In this document: in pieces, positions 21,832 to 33,451 of the stretch | Layout: every line of letters starts with the position of its first letter | How positions within the stretch are numbered: position 1 is the stretch's first letter | NCBI GenBank assembly: GCA_008704415.1 | Contig: VXIS01000023.1 | Coordinates: forward strand, 62,001-126,000 | Length of the DNA: 64,000 bases | Source: Sphaerosporella brunnea | Taxonomy: Eukaryota; Ascomycota; Pezizomycetes; Pezizales; Pyronemataceae | Direction: 5' to 3' | Notes under the pieces: generated by a model | Told to the model about the DNA's origin: nothing | The model's database searches: none | Seen by the model: only the letters and a program-made list of their open reading frames with translations | Program-made: the position numbers and the translations under genes

Positions 21832-22243
21832 TCAATTTACCATGCGGAAGCACAATCTGCAATGCATTGAACGTTGTCCTTCTACATTCCTTGCACCATG
21901 CAGTCCCTGAAACTTATACCATCTCTCAATCCTCCGAGTCTCCTCCTTCTCGAAATGCTTTCGCCTGCCCCGTCCGGTACCTTTGCTCTGATTCACGATT
22001 TGCCTCGCCGAAAAAACCGTATTCCTCTCCATTTGCCCAATGACAAATAAAGTTGTGGAGCGCACACAACACTAACACAACCTTGCTTTGGGTATCAATA
22101 TCAAACACCATTGGTGTATTCAAAATGCGGAAGTGCTCCTCCAAAACCACAAATAAACACTTGATTGAGTGGTAGGCATGCCGTACGTTGAACATCTGTT
22201 CCTTCGTTTGTGGCTTTGGCCTGGCCAGCGCTTGCTTGCGCAA
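21832..22243 (-). pseudogene. PIF/Harbinger (HARBI1-like) transposase C-terminal fragment
   Basis: The minus-strand frame reads KEQMFNVRHA...LFVVLEEHFRIL...LCALHNFI. These are the end-of-catalytic-domain signatures of Harbinger nucleases (LFNxRHxxxRxxIERxFGxLKxRFRIL and LHNFI). The usual Arg-Asn and Ile-Glu-Arg positions are substituted. The first two thirds of the domain, with the catalytic aspartates, are absent upstream of about 22243. A frameshift near 21970 moves the tail into another frame (ETRRIERWYKFQG). It is a dead remnant. Confidence 0.78.
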
Positions 22244-22429
22244 GCCGAACCGAAAATTCTTTTAATGTCTCAAAACGCCTTGAGGTTAGCCATATCTAGC
22301 ATGAGCGAGCCATAGACAGCCGTCGATGTAGCGAGACCCGTTCCTCTCGGTGTTCCCGACATGCATCAGTCATTCGCAGAACCCTTCCAACCAGAACAGG
22401 CGTAAAAGAAGTACATATTGGGGGGACAA

Positions 22430-22918
22430 CCGGCAAGCAGGGCTGCCAATAGACGGGCCGGCCGGTGCGGCAAACGGGGCCCCACAATGTGTGTCAGGCC
22501 GGTATGTGCACCTGGCGCCACGGATAGGTTCCGGGTGATCCTCACCAGGTCTGAATGTCTGATAGGTGCCTGGGGTGCCGGTCATTCAGCGCTTTCCTTG
22601 GTGCCAATAATGGAACAACCTCCGAGCGCAACAAGTGATCAAAACCCTGGCATTTGATGATGGATATCAAAGCGGTGCTTGTAGGGGAGAGCAGTTATAG
22701 ATTGTTCGGGCCAATGTTGACCTGTTCTTGGGGTCCTTGTGTTCTTTAAACATAGTAGATAATTCATTTGCCTGGCGGGCCCCGCGGGCACCTACAGGTC
22801 GCGCTCCATCCGGGGCCCCTGGGCACCTGGATCTCCGTCAAAGATCCCGTTGATTCAAATGGCTTCAAACCGCGCCGAAAGCCGGACTGGCCTGTGTATT
22901 GGCAGCCCTGCCGGCAAG
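22430..22918. mobile_element. hAT-type MITE family A, copy 2 (22438-22910)
   Basis: Both ends read CAGGGCTGCCAATA inward (22438-22451 and, reversed, 22897-22910). They are flanked by a perfect 8-bp direct repeat CCGGCAAG at 22430-22437 and 22911-22918. The 473-bp interior is GC-rich and non-coding. It is homologous to copy 1 in inverted orientation; for example its GCACCTACAGGTCGCG region pairs with 4220-4240. The ends resemble those of the complete hAT transposon at 11775-14690 (CAGGGTTGTCAGTAGCC). Confidence 0.92.
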
Positions 22919-23164
22919 GAGACTTTGAGTAATGGTTCCTTTGCCATTGCGGTAGGACTTTGCTTCAGCCGCCGGTAGACGCGCCAATATATCTGTCCCA
23001 TCAATCGCGCCTCGCACGTTGCGAAAGGTCATTCAGCGGGTGTAACATGCGGCCGTGTGCGTAAAGATTGCAGGTATCTGCCGTGTAAGGTCCCTTGGCT
23101 GAAACAGTTCTAGGTGCTGATTCCTGCAACCGGCTATCATACATGTTAATTAAGCCACGCCCAT

Positions 23165-23830
23165 CTTCTTGCGAACAGGGAGATGTCTCTGCGGGTGGAC
23201 ATGGTGGTCACCGGCCGGCGAGACATCCCTCTTTCGGTGCTCGTATCTCCAATTTGTAAGCCCCAGGAAACAAGGCAGTCTGCACCGCGAGGTACCGCCG
23301 ATCGGGGGCCGCTCAGCATACAAACAGACGGCCATAGCCATTTTCGGAGGTGCGGAGGTTGGTGTCGATACTCGCTGTGTGTAGTCCTATCGGTACGGGG
23401 ACCTAGATTGTGATGCCTACATCACCCCATTCTGTATGGGAATCATGCCGTAACCGTCTGGACACGGGAAGGCGAATGTCTCGACCGGTGAAGTGTCCTG
23501 ACACGGTCGGCTAGACATTCCCCTTCCCGTCCTGGGATGGCCATATCGATGGCACCAGTCAACCAAGGAAGCTGTCAGGCCAGGGATCTGCAATCGTGAA
23601 CGCATCAACGTGCAGAGAAAGCTGCTACAGCCAGATTTCGGGCGTCCGGATCTGGGTGTATATACTCGCTGTCCGTGGTCCAATCGGTACGCTAACCTGG
23701 ATTGTGACTCTTCCGACCCTTCATTGGTTATGCTAGTGTCGCCAAGGCCATCAGACGACGGAAGGCATATGTCTCGACCGGTGAAATGTCCGGTTTCGGC
23801 TGCCGAGATATTCCCCCTTGCAGTGCCCGT
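23165..23830. repeat. degenerate tandem repeat, ~3 units of 200-280 bp
   Basis: Recurring landmarks are TACTCGCTGTG/CCGTG followed by CCTATCGGTACG (near 23372 and 23663) and ATGTCTCGACCGGTGAA (near 23479 and 23770), with a diverged first unit at 23180-23225. No coding function was assigned. Confidence 0.65.
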
Positions 23831-24870
23831 TGCACCGCCGTGCGCTCAGAATCAACGAAACAAAGGATGCGGGGATGCGGTTATAACCTTCACCTGCTTT
23901 GATAATCCGGCAACTAAGAGGAACACCTCTGGCCGAACATCATTAGCTGTGCGTGCTGCACGCAGCCCGCTTCCCTCGGCAGATGGCGCAACGAATCCAC
24001 CAACACCAGCTGGTGTTACGTAGGTCATTCTTGCGCTCGCCAGAGGGACCACGTCCCTGAACACACTTGCTCCCCGGAAATCCGCCGGTGAAGCTGAGCC
24101 CAGAAGTGGGAGAATACTGCTCTGTGAGGAACTCCAACGAGATCGTGCTGTCGATAGCAAACTTGAACAACGCTGTGGCCCCAGATGCATCAGTGGTAGC
24201 ACGACTCCGTTAAGTAAGAATCGCCTGCAAAGCGTAGGAATCGTAAGTCCGTAACGTCCAGTTCTAAGTTGGACAATCGGTCTTCTCCAACAGGCGTTCC
24301 CGAGTCAAGGGCAAGGTAATAATAAATCATCTTTAAGTATGGGACGAACGTGTATACTCAATTTCCGCGCAAGAAAAGCTTTCGCCCTTCCTTCATATCT
24401 CTGACAAGGTCATTCTGCCTGCTCTGTCCAATATACGTTTTGGTAACTGTCAGTGATCTCCTGAGAAAGCTTGGAGGATTTCAAACCGGGCTCTCATCGC
24501 TGATGAGTCTGCATGTAGGAACTGAAGCGTAGAGGATGTCCACAAGTGCCAAAGCATCGCTCCCCAACACAGGCTGTAGTGCGAAGGGCAGTCGGGATCA
24601 TCTTGTACACATGGAGCAGCGCGTGGAGAACCTGGTTGAAACATTTGGGCCGACTGTTGAAAGCCCTCCTGCGCGTTGCAATGGCTTCCAGTATGCCCAG
24701 CAATCCAAGAAAAAATTATCAACTGCTCCTGAAGGCGAAGGCAAAGGCTCAGATGAGGAAGATATTTCAGGAGGGCAATGGTAGGTAGAGTCCCAATCAA
24801 CCGGATTTCAAGAGTGATCAAGTCCCACAGCTTCCCAACTGAGGCTTGACGATGATCATCATCTATCTGA
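23831..24870. other. no recognised gene
   Basis: Frames of 75-145 codons overlap on both strands at 23850-24200 and 24450-24880 without a recognisable domain. None could be preferred. Confidence 0.35.
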
Positions 24871-24876
24871 AGCACG

Positions 24877-25553
24877 CTGGACACAACCCGAGCCGGCTCA
24901 AGTCAATGGCTCAAGCCTTGAGCCAGAGCCGACTCGATCCGTCCGAATTTTGAGCTCGAGCCTGCTGGAACGATGGTAAGTCTGTTTGGAGCTGGATTCG
25001 AGCTTTCAGGTAGAATTATGTTCGTTCCGTGGACGTACATAGTCTTAGATATCTCATCGCATCAATCCGCTATTGGAAATGCTGGACAACGTCCTCAGAC
25101 TACCAACCTTCAAGGAACCATGGATGTTACTAAGACTGCACGGTATCTCTGCGAGCTCCGGATTAACCGATCCCCTGCATTGGTGGAAGTTGATTGAACA
25201 GCGATTGCCTTCCGTCGCATGAATTCCCAGGGATTACCTCGCTATCTGAGCAGCAAGTGTTTCATGTGAACAGCTCTTCTCGGTGTAAGCCTAGATATTG
25301 CCTAGCCACTTTTGCGCCGATCCGCTGACCAGGAACGCCAAAAATGTAGCTCTGCGGATATCGTTACAAAAACGCATAACTGTCTGCTGGAGAAGCCAGG
25401 CAGCACGATGCAGCCAGGGAAAGTTTGAATGTTGAGGGTACAGCTGGAGACGGTACAGATATTCATAGTGACCATCAGCACATCACGCCTGGCAATTGGA
25501 CAAGTAAACTCGAGCCTACCAACGAACTTGTCTCGAGCCGGCCCGTGTCCAGT
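24877..25553. mobile_element. candidate hAT-like MITE with GAGCC subterminal repeats
   Basis: CTGGACAC near 24877-24886 is mirrored by GTGTCCAG near 25545-25553. Inside both ends lie GAGCCGGCTC-type words (24893-24970 and 25508-25545), as in the element at 17847-18696. No clean 8-bp duplication could be assigned, so the borders are approximate. Confidence 0.5.
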
Positions 25554-25565
25554 CACCTGCAGCGT

Positions 25566-25800
25566 CAGTCATGCATTATCACTAACTGCGCTCAATGGAT
25601 CAGCACCCGAAATCTTATCTGATAGCATATGGTCACATGCAGTTCCAGTCATGTGTTATCACTAAATGCGTAATTCATAGATCAGCACTCGAAACCTCAT
25701 CTTGATAGCAGGCAGACACATGCGATTATCACTAAATCTGTAATTGATGGATCACCACTCGAAATCCTATCTGATAGCCGGCAGTCACGTGTGGTATAAT
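25566..25800. repeat. tandem repeat, ~3 units of about 85 bp
   Basis: Three successive units share CAT/CATG..TTATCACTAA, TGGATCA.CACTCGAAA and ATCTGATAGC in that order. Confidence 0.85.
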
Positions 25801-25880
25801 ATAAATAGCAACCCACAACTGCTATGAGGATATACAAGCTGCTTGGTTTTGTGCGGACGGTTCTATCCATTGCAGCTTGA
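25795..25880 (+). promoter_or_regulatory. possible TATA promoter with very short frame
   Basis: GGTATAATATAAATAG at 25795-25810 is TATA-like. It is followed at 25824 by an ATG opening only 18 codons (MRIYKLLGFVRTVLSIAA), hydrophobic like a signal peptide's start. No continuation was found, so this is weak. Confidence 0.2.
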
Positions 25881-26639
25881 ATGCTACGACTTGAGGTCAT
25901 GAATAACCAGTGGTACTCACACCCCAACAGAAACCCTGCCTCTCGCCGTCCCGTCGAGGCGATCCCCGCGGAAACCTAGTCTTTTGGTAATCTTGTAACG
26001 GCACCATACGTGGCTCCGCCTATGTGTTTAAGACCAGCAGGACGGCGAGGCGCCGGCATAAGATACTAGGGTGCCGAGATGTGGAATCGGTGGCAGAGAC
26101 GCGGCAGACGGCTACACACCACCTCCTGTAATCATTGTAGGCGGTGCGATGGCCATGATCAACCTCAGGATTGCCGGTGCGCAGGAGAGCCTGCATTCTG
26201 GTTCTGCAACCAAACCTGAGTCCCCACTCTGACATGCCCAGCCCCTGCTGGCGCGGTAGAATGGTTCGAAACCCTCACCACTGCGGTGTCTCCATTCAAA
26301 CTGGGACCTCGAGATGTACACGTCAAGCATCGCCACCCGGATCCCGGGTTTTGTCAATGCCCAGTCGGGCGCCCCCCTTCCGCTCCCTTCAGCGCCAGGA
26401 TCCACCACTGCCGGTCGCCGGCACGGCAGTTACTCACGGTCCACACCATCATATATGCCCCATGCGAGATGTCGCCACGCAGTTTCAGTCTCCGGTACTG
26501 TCGACGGTCGGTGCATCCGGCACCAAGTATGGCAGAAACCAATGGCCGACGGTATAGACACCGCATTGCTCATTCAATCTGGTAAAACCAGCTGATGTAT
26601 ACTAGTAGGCGTGCGGCCTCGTCAGACGGTCATAATACC
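25881..26639. other. no recognised gene
   Basis: A short plus-frame phrase PPPVIIVGGAMA near 26115 superficially resembles a dinucleotide-binding start, but no second glycine pattern or domain follows. Nothing was assigned. Confidence 0.35.
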
Positions 26640-27598
26640 GCGAACTGGACATGGTGGTTCTCTGGGTCAAGATATCCTAATGGCCTTTTCACTCTATGCA
26701 ATGAGAGCAAATCTGTGGATACCGAACACCAAAAGACGCTCATCCTGCCACTGTATTCAAATCTATCCCCCCATGGATGGTTGTGATGTGGGACGGGTCC
26801 TGTGGCTTTCGGTGTCGAAATGTGCTACACGCCTTTACACTGCATGCAATGAGCCCAAACTCGCAGATATACGTCGTTCGTCCATCTCGTCTATTCAAAT
26901 CTATCCCCCCGGGCATGGTTGTTATGTGGGATGGCTCCGCGATTGGTCCTCTGGGTCTGCGGGTCAAAATAAGCCACCGGCCTTTACTCCCTATAGAAAA
27001 AGCCGAGATTTACAGATATAGGGCATCAAAAGACGTTCATCCTGTTCCCGTGGTCAAATGTATTCCCCCATGGATAGTTGCGACGTGGCGTAGCCCCGCG
27101 GAGGGTCCTGTGACTGTCGCGGTCAAAATGTAGTACCGGCCATTACTCTGCATGGAATGGGCCGAAACTTACAGATATAGGGCATAAAAACACGTTCATC
27201 CTCTTCGCGTGGTCAGATCTATCCTTCCATGGATGGTTGTCATATAGGGTGGCCCCTGTCGCTGTCCGGTCACAATGTGATACCCGCCTTTACTCTGCAT
27301 AGAATCTGCTCAAATTTACAGATATAGGGCATCAATGAACGCTTATCTTCTCCCTGTATTCAGGTCTATCCCCCCTGGATGCTTGGTATGTGGGGTGGCC
27401 CAGCAACGGGTCCTGCGGCGCTCCAGGCCAAGATACGATAGCGAACTTTACTCTCGATGGAATGAGCTCAAACTTCGAGATATAGAGCCTCAAAAGACGC
27501 TCATTCTCTGACTATATTTCAATCTATCCCCGCATGAATGGTTGTTGTGTGGGATGGCCCCGCAGGAGTTCCTGTGGCTTTCCTGGGGCAAAATTCGT
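26640..27598 (-). repeat. ~155-bp satellite, array 3 (about 6 copies, inverted)
   Basis: This is the reverse complement of the other satellite arrays. Unit anchors (CTATCCCCCCATGGATGG-like) lie near 26762, 26901, 27058, 27218, 27366 and 27525. Confidence 0.92.
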
Positions 27599-27741
27599 TC
27601 AAATCCACCACTGCCTCTCAGTGACGTTTTCTATACATTAATTTCCTCCGTATTTATCCCAATCCAGTGCCTACCAACTTCCGATGTCTCGTCCTTCCTG
27701 TGTGATAAGCTGATCAACCAGCCCACAGCCTACACATTTCG

Positions 27742-28790
27742 TTACTCAATGCCTCCTCCTGAAAGAAAATTATCCTCCATCAGTTTGTACGTTGACTTCT
27801 TGTTCTGAGTCATCGTATTCAGCAACTGTGTCAGTAACTTCATGTTCCTCAAGCCATGCAACTGCATCGATGCTTTGGAAACGTACTTTGGGTCATAGAT
27901 GCCAACCACATGACCCTCAGTAAATGCCAATTCGGATCTTGTTCCCCTAGTTGGTTCGCCTGCCCTTCTGTTTCCACTACAGGCCCAGATTCACAATGAA
28001 TACGAACACAGTTCCCTGCCTCACTCTGTACTCCTTTTCTGCGTTGGAACGTGTGTAGCAGTTATGGAAGTTGGAAAATGCGGGGGTGTCTTTCGCAGCG
28101 GCTGGATATGCCTGCTTTCGATTTCAGTCGGTGTAGCTCACCGGCTGCGTGCAAATGTTGATATTAGATGCGCGTCCAGTCTGCTTGTGAAGGTACGCCA
28201 GCAGGGTCATGCAGTCCTGGATTTTGTTTGTGTATCAAAGCGAGCATTCAAAAGAGGAGCCATGTTGTGTGAGAACGCGGTGCTTGACGGATAGATTGTT
28301 GGCACAGGTGATCGGGATATCTCTGATCTCCGCGTCCGAGTTCTCTTCGGTCTCCTCGTCCTCATCCTCCTTCTCGTCATTGTTCTCTGACTCTTCCTCC
28401 CCCTCCTCCTCCTCCTCCTCCTCGGGTTGCTTCTCTCCCTTCTCCTCCACCGTTAGAAAATCTCCGCCATTCCTGCTTCTCATCTTCAAGATCGTCGTCG
28501 TTGTCGTCAGCGACCGCCTTCCTGGCTGCCTCCGCCGCGGCCTCCGACTACCACACAGCGCATCCACGATGAAATGCGTCTCAGCAGTGCCTGTCGTGGC
28601 ATTCACAATGGATCCAATCATTGCAGTATCTTGTCGCCTTCACGTACTGGCACCCATGAATGCGGCCCAGGTACATGTGGTGATCCGTGTGTCTGCAACG
28701 GGCCTGCACCGGTTTGTATCTCCAGTACGCCAGGTCTGGATGTAGTGGCCGCAGTGCGGCTTTGCGGTTGTTTTTGTCGACATAGGCCAA
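27742..28790 (-). pseudogene. decayed coding region with acidic run, unknown
   Basis: On the minus strand several frame pieces follow one another: YVDKNNRKAALRPLHPDLAY (about 28780), then EAAAEAARKAVADDNDDDLE (about 28535), then a Glu-rich run from GAG/GAA codons (about 28440-28320), then DIPITCANNLSVKHRVLTQH (about 28310), and finally GIYDPKYVSKASMQLHGLRN (about 27900). Stops and frame changes separate them. Together they look like remnants of one long gene, possibly a transposable-element protein, but no family was recognised. Confidence 0.35.
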
Positions 28791-30949
28791 GGCTTGATGG
28801 CAGTGCTTTTTCTCTCAGCATACATACAAATCGTGAGGCTGGTTGTCTTTGCCAGTCTACGAAATCGGTGATCGCGGTGGAAGTTACATTTCTCGGATGC
28901 TGGGAATGGTTGACTGGTGGGCTGTGGTAGGCAGAGGGGAGTTGAGAACTCCGCTGTTTCACCCCTCGTCAGGCTTCCAGACTGTACCTGACACGGCAGC
29001 TTTCGTGGCTGGCCTGGAGACGGGATTCTGGTCGGCGAAGACGGGTGTTCGCATGACGAGCTTCAGCGGAGTTTGATGGCAATCCTAGTCCCGCAAAGCT
29101 TGGATATGCACAAACACAGTCAGCGTGGTTATTTTCTTGAGACCATTGTCAACGTGGATCCGGCTCTTGTAGGTGACAGCCTGAAGTCGGGTGGCCGGGA
29201 ACGTTGGATTGGGTAGCAAAGCGGGAGGACAGGCAGGCTTGCAACGGTGGATAGATAGTCCCGGGAGCTGGCATTTGCTGTGGATGTTGATGTTGTTCGA
29301 TACCGGTCTGTTGAGCTAGGACTCAGGCATTTTTTATTTTTTTTTGGTTGAACCATATTGTAGTCGGTCGTTTGCAGCCATGACATATACAAAAAGAAGA
29401 GCCTGTGCTAGCTACATGGCGCAGCCTTGGACCATCCGTTGCCATTGCGTTCAAGGCAAATGCCTCTCCGTTCGCCTGCGCCAGCAAATGACGGTCCATG
29501 GTGCGATTAGCGACCACCCACCAAACATCCCTCACCACCCAGGACTAAGCCTACGCCTGGGGCCGGGTGCCAGGCTGCACGCAACAGCAGGCTGGCGGCA
29601 CTCACGAATCGTCGCGCCCAAATGCGCTGGTCCTGGGATTGGTACGCCGATGTGGATAAACGCGTGGTGCACAAGCCGCGGCAGAAGGTTGTTCTGCTCC
29701 GCTGTGCTCGCCACACGCAGCGAGGCCGGCTCTGAGGTTTTCTGGTGTGTGCGGGAACAGCACCATCAAGCTCTACCCCGAAGCGCCACTTCGCTGGCAC
29801 CTGAAGTATTGCTGTGAATTGATCGGACAGCGATACCTATAACCATATGTCTCCCCAAGCATGAACGCAGTTTGTTATGCCAGAGTGTATGGTGTCTGAC
29901 CAGCTGACGTCACGGGTTCACGCGGATGCACGACTGTGTGCTCACTGTACCAGCCAATCTGCAAGAGCCTCCCTCATGGCAGCACTGCTTTCTGGTAACG
30001 TGCAGTCGAATTTTCCCGACATAAAACATTTCGGTAACAGTCAAATACAGCAGCTTTAAGCGTCTACCTCCTTTACTCACTTTTGCGTGTCAATCCGCGG
30101 CGCCACGCTTTAGCGACCCCGTGCCGCAGTCCACACGCTGCATGTCAACCCGTGGCACGCTTCCAGTTGTCACCTCCACTTCAGGGCGCCGGCAACCCAC
30201 GCAACCCTCGCCTCCACAATCGCCCAACCCAGTCTACTTACCGCCCGCTGCGTCGCGTTGTTGAAGATCCGGATAGCGTGCGCAAAAGGTGCTTGGAGAC
30301 TCCACGGCGGCTTTTGCGTTCAGCCTTCGCCGCAGAATGAGGACTGGGTATATCACTGCGGCAGCGGTGGATGAAAGGTCGGTAAGGGATACGGTTGAGA
30401 TATAGAGTGTGCGCCAGTCTATACTCTGGGGTCGAACGGTTCGTGCGTGTGATTATACAATGGCAGCCGTTACAAGTGTGATATTTTTTGAAGCACACGG
30501 GAACGCGTGGTATGTAGGAAAAACCGTGGAATGTAAGTCTTTTACCGAAAACATCTTACCAAGAGTTTTACACTTTGTGATGGTGAGTTTTCCATTATGC
30601 GATCGATCACCTCTCCTACGGTTTGGCTGAAACTCCGTTAGCCACATAGGCACCCGCATCCAGCGATGTAAGTGAAGGCTTCTGCTTACTTCCAGTGGAG
30701 ACGTAAACCGGCTGACAGTGTTAAGAACGAACTGAGCCCACACGCAGCCTCTATATTGTAAATTGCCATCGCCCATTGGTCTACTACCACCGCCCATTCC
30801 GCAAAATATGCGGAACAGCAAGTGTGGAGCGGTAATGGTTTCGACCACACCGGGTAAACAACCGTCTCGCTTTATCAGACCACTGAGACTACCGTTACCT
30901 CTCCCTAATCGAGTCCAGCGGTTTCTCCATTCCCGGCTCCTTTGCATCG
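28791..30949. other. no recognised gene
   Basis: The stretch contains an A/T homopolymer patch near 29329-29345 and many short frames on both strands. No repeat family or domain was recognised. Confidence 0.4.
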
Positions 30950-31963
30950 CTGCCAAACTCACGCGCAGCCTCCTATCCATCCATCCACTCTATCCGACGT
31001 ACCACGATACCAGCTGACGATCCGAAGCCTGATCTCCACATAGCATCCATCCAGCGTGAGGTCACCGCGCGTCGTCACAGACCAGCCATCACCGCACCCG
31101 ACACGTTCACGGATGACCCATACTCACCCTGACAGGTCAATCATGCCTCCGGTCAGCACGCCGAAGCGCAGCGTCCGATTCGAGTCCGCCACCTGGCCAT
31201 TTGCTGGCAGACACCTAGTCGCGGGGGCACAGCCCTATCCCAAGCCACCATGCCGAAGCAAAGCGCGCGTGCATGCCGGCGGTCGTTCAGTGACGGTGTG
31301 GTATGTAAACCATGCAGCCTCGAACGACCGGACAAAATGCGGCTCCCGGCAATACATTTTGTAAATCGATGGGTTATCGGTGGATAGTGACGGACGCCGT
31401 AAGAAAACGTTAGATCAAACAAAGTTGCAAGAACGACGACTGCTTCGTATATTCCACCACGCCGCTGCCAGACTCACGCGCAGTTACGTCCGAGAACATG
31501 CATTCCAAGTATCCGACACCAGACCACAAGGAGAAGCTGGATCTCCACGTACATTGCATCCTGCGTGGGAGGTAACCGCTGGTCCTACGCACGGGGCATC
31601 AACAGACCGCAGCGTCGATTTCGAGTCCGAGACCACCCAACTCTCCACGTGGCAGCCACCTAGCCGCGACAGCGCTATCCCCAAGCCACCATAGCGACGA
31701 CGTAAAGCGCGCATGCATAAGTGCGGTTGTTCAGTGTGCCTGTGTGGGGTATGAACCCTGTGACCTCAAAAAAACTGCCGAGTAAACGCGGCTCCTGGCG
31801 ATACCTTTTGTAAATCGGGGGGTTGTCAGTGGGTGGTGACATGACATCGTCGAACCCACAGCAGTCATAGTGCCAAGAACCAGGGATCCTTTGGATCGCT
31901 GCCACGTTGGCGTTGGAAATTCCTATCCCATCCATCCCATCCTATTATCCTATCCATCCGAGG
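30950..31963. repeat. two units of the ~0.45-kb repeat family
   Basis: Landmarks shared with the 50-54 kb array include GCCAGACTCACGCGCAG, GACCAGCCATCA, CCCAAGCCACCATAGCGACG-like, TTTTGTAAATCGGGGGGTTG-like and AGTGGATAGTGACG-like words. The two units here begin near 30955 and 31465. The second ends abruptly at 31963, where a MITE A fragment begins. Confidence 0.8.
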
Positions 31964-32066
31964 CAGGGCGGTCAATAGTCCGGCCGGCCGCCAGGTCAAA
32001 TGCGGCCCCACGGAGCTGGTCAGGTCGGGCCGGTGATGTAGCAAGCCCTATAGGTTCGGTCCTCGT
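31964..32066. mobile_element. MITE family A, end fragment
   Basis: The fragment begins CAGGGCGGTCAATAG and continues through CCGGCCGGCC and GCGGCCCCAC, closely matching the reverse complement of the short copy ending at 61510. It sits immediately after ATCCGAGG of the neighbouring repeat unit. The opposite end and second duplication were not found, so the copy is truncated. Confidence 0.65.
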
Positions 32067-33169
32067 TCCGCCGCAGCTAAAGCTTCGATCGCAATCAAAA
32101 GACCAGTCGATCTACCCCAGAAACAGCAGCTCGGACGAGAGTCGGAATACGGCGGAGCGGAAATGCTGACCATATACTCACGAATCTCACAGGTTTGACG
32201 CACCTTCACCCAGAAAATACAGGTCGGAAGAGAGGCGGATGAATATGGCTGACTTCATGCTCACAAATCCAAAGATTTCGAAACTTATGGAGCGTGCTAG
32301 GAGAGCTATCGTGAACACTGCGACTGTAGCGCTGCAGTATTGCGACTTGTTTTCAGCAGTAGGGCCGCTCAGGCAGGCGTTTATCTTTTTTCGACGTTTC
32401 TGCATTTAAGGCCGGCTTTCGGCGTCAAATGGCTTACAGACATCGATAAACAGCCGGTTGGGAAAATTCGGATATCCCAGTTAAAAAACGCCCGTCTGAG
32501 CGGCCGCGGCCCTAATGTATTTTCCCGAACAAAAGGATCTTGAGCCCGGGAAAAAAAACACCAAATGTTGCGAAGCTTGCCCGAGATTGCGACGTACCAG
32601 CATCATCTATTCGATACCATATTTTGTATCCGGAAAGAGAGAGCCAAAGTGTAGTGACCAAGTAATACCAAGCACAGCAGAACCTGTGTCCCGCAGAGGA
32701 GCGCCACTGCGTGACCGGTGTATGTTCATGGACGATTTTGGTATCCCACCCGACCCGTCAAACGATCGAAACACTTGCCAATGCGATACTCCCCGGCCAC
32801 GAAATAATCGCGCGGTGTTGCATTTCTTGTCTTTTTTTGCCATGAAGCGGCGCGCTTCTTTCAGCTGCGGCTTCAGAAAGCGCCGACAGCCCCCTACCTA
32901 TACGGAAGCCGTCATGGACTTCCTGAGCACCACCAGCGTCGGATCCTGGCCTACTGGAGGCTTAACGTGTTGAGAACAAGTGAACACCCGGATCAAATGA
33001 AGACTCCGTCATCGCGCGAAAAAAAAGCTGTCAGCCACAGTGCAGTTGCAAAAAAAATAAAAATTGCGAACATCCCAACTCATCCCATTCAGCAAAAAAT
33101 GCGTCGTCGGTTCTCAAATACCTCCCTGAATACCCACATTCCTACACAATCCATCGCACCCTGATACCG
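32067..33169. other. no recognised gene; A-rich patches
   Basis: Poly-A patches occur near 32552 and 33020-33065. No domain or repeat partner was found. Confidence 0.4.
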
Positions 33170-33246
33170 TCTCTGACCTTTGGACAGTTGTTCGGTCTTC
33201 ACTGGTGGCACCGGACAGAGCAACGTATAAATGCCCAAACTAAACA

Positions 33247-33451
33247 TGTTGAAAATAGTCTCGATGTGGAGGTCAAGCGTAGGCGGGGTCGTAGATGATG
33301 GGAAAGGTGATTTTCTTGTTATGCTCTAAGAGGCTATCTAGGCGCGTATATATACCCTTCCAAGCGTCACCATGATGTCATTCAGTCCTCCATCATAGCT
33401 CATCACTACTCCAAGCACTCGCTCATACTCGTCCTTATCCATGCCTTAACC
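33247..33451. promoter_or_regulatory. bidirectional promoter, copy 2 (inverted)
   Basis: The core GCGTATATATACCC at 33343-33356 is the reverse complement of the core at 15963-15976 with one change. The plus-side leader (33362-33451), with TCCATCA and ACTCGTCCTTATCC, ends at the ATG of an MPRKP frame. The minus side contains words matching the plus-side leader of the 16-kb gene (ACGCTTGACCTCCACA, TTTTCAACAT on the minus strand). Homology on the minus side stops near 33247, where the expected partner gene is missing. Confidence 0.6.

Noticed and set aside
26250..26285. GGTTCGAAACC resembling a tRNA B box
   Set aside because: There is no properly spaced A box and no cloverleaf stems around it.
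26105..26595. PPPVIIVGGAMA phrase suggesting a flavin or NAD(P)-binding enzyme
   Set aside because: The GxGxxG pattern is incomplete, the frame is broken, and nothing downstream matches an oxidoreductase.
28235..28621. Glu-rich minus frame considered as an intact acidic protein
   Set aside because: The acidic run is a GAG/GAA simple repeat; adjoining coding-like pieces are in other frames, so it was treated as part of a decayed region.
31956..32066. Full family A MITE with ATCCGAGG duplication
   Set aside because: No right end or second ATCCGAGG was found downstream, so it is reported only as a fragment.
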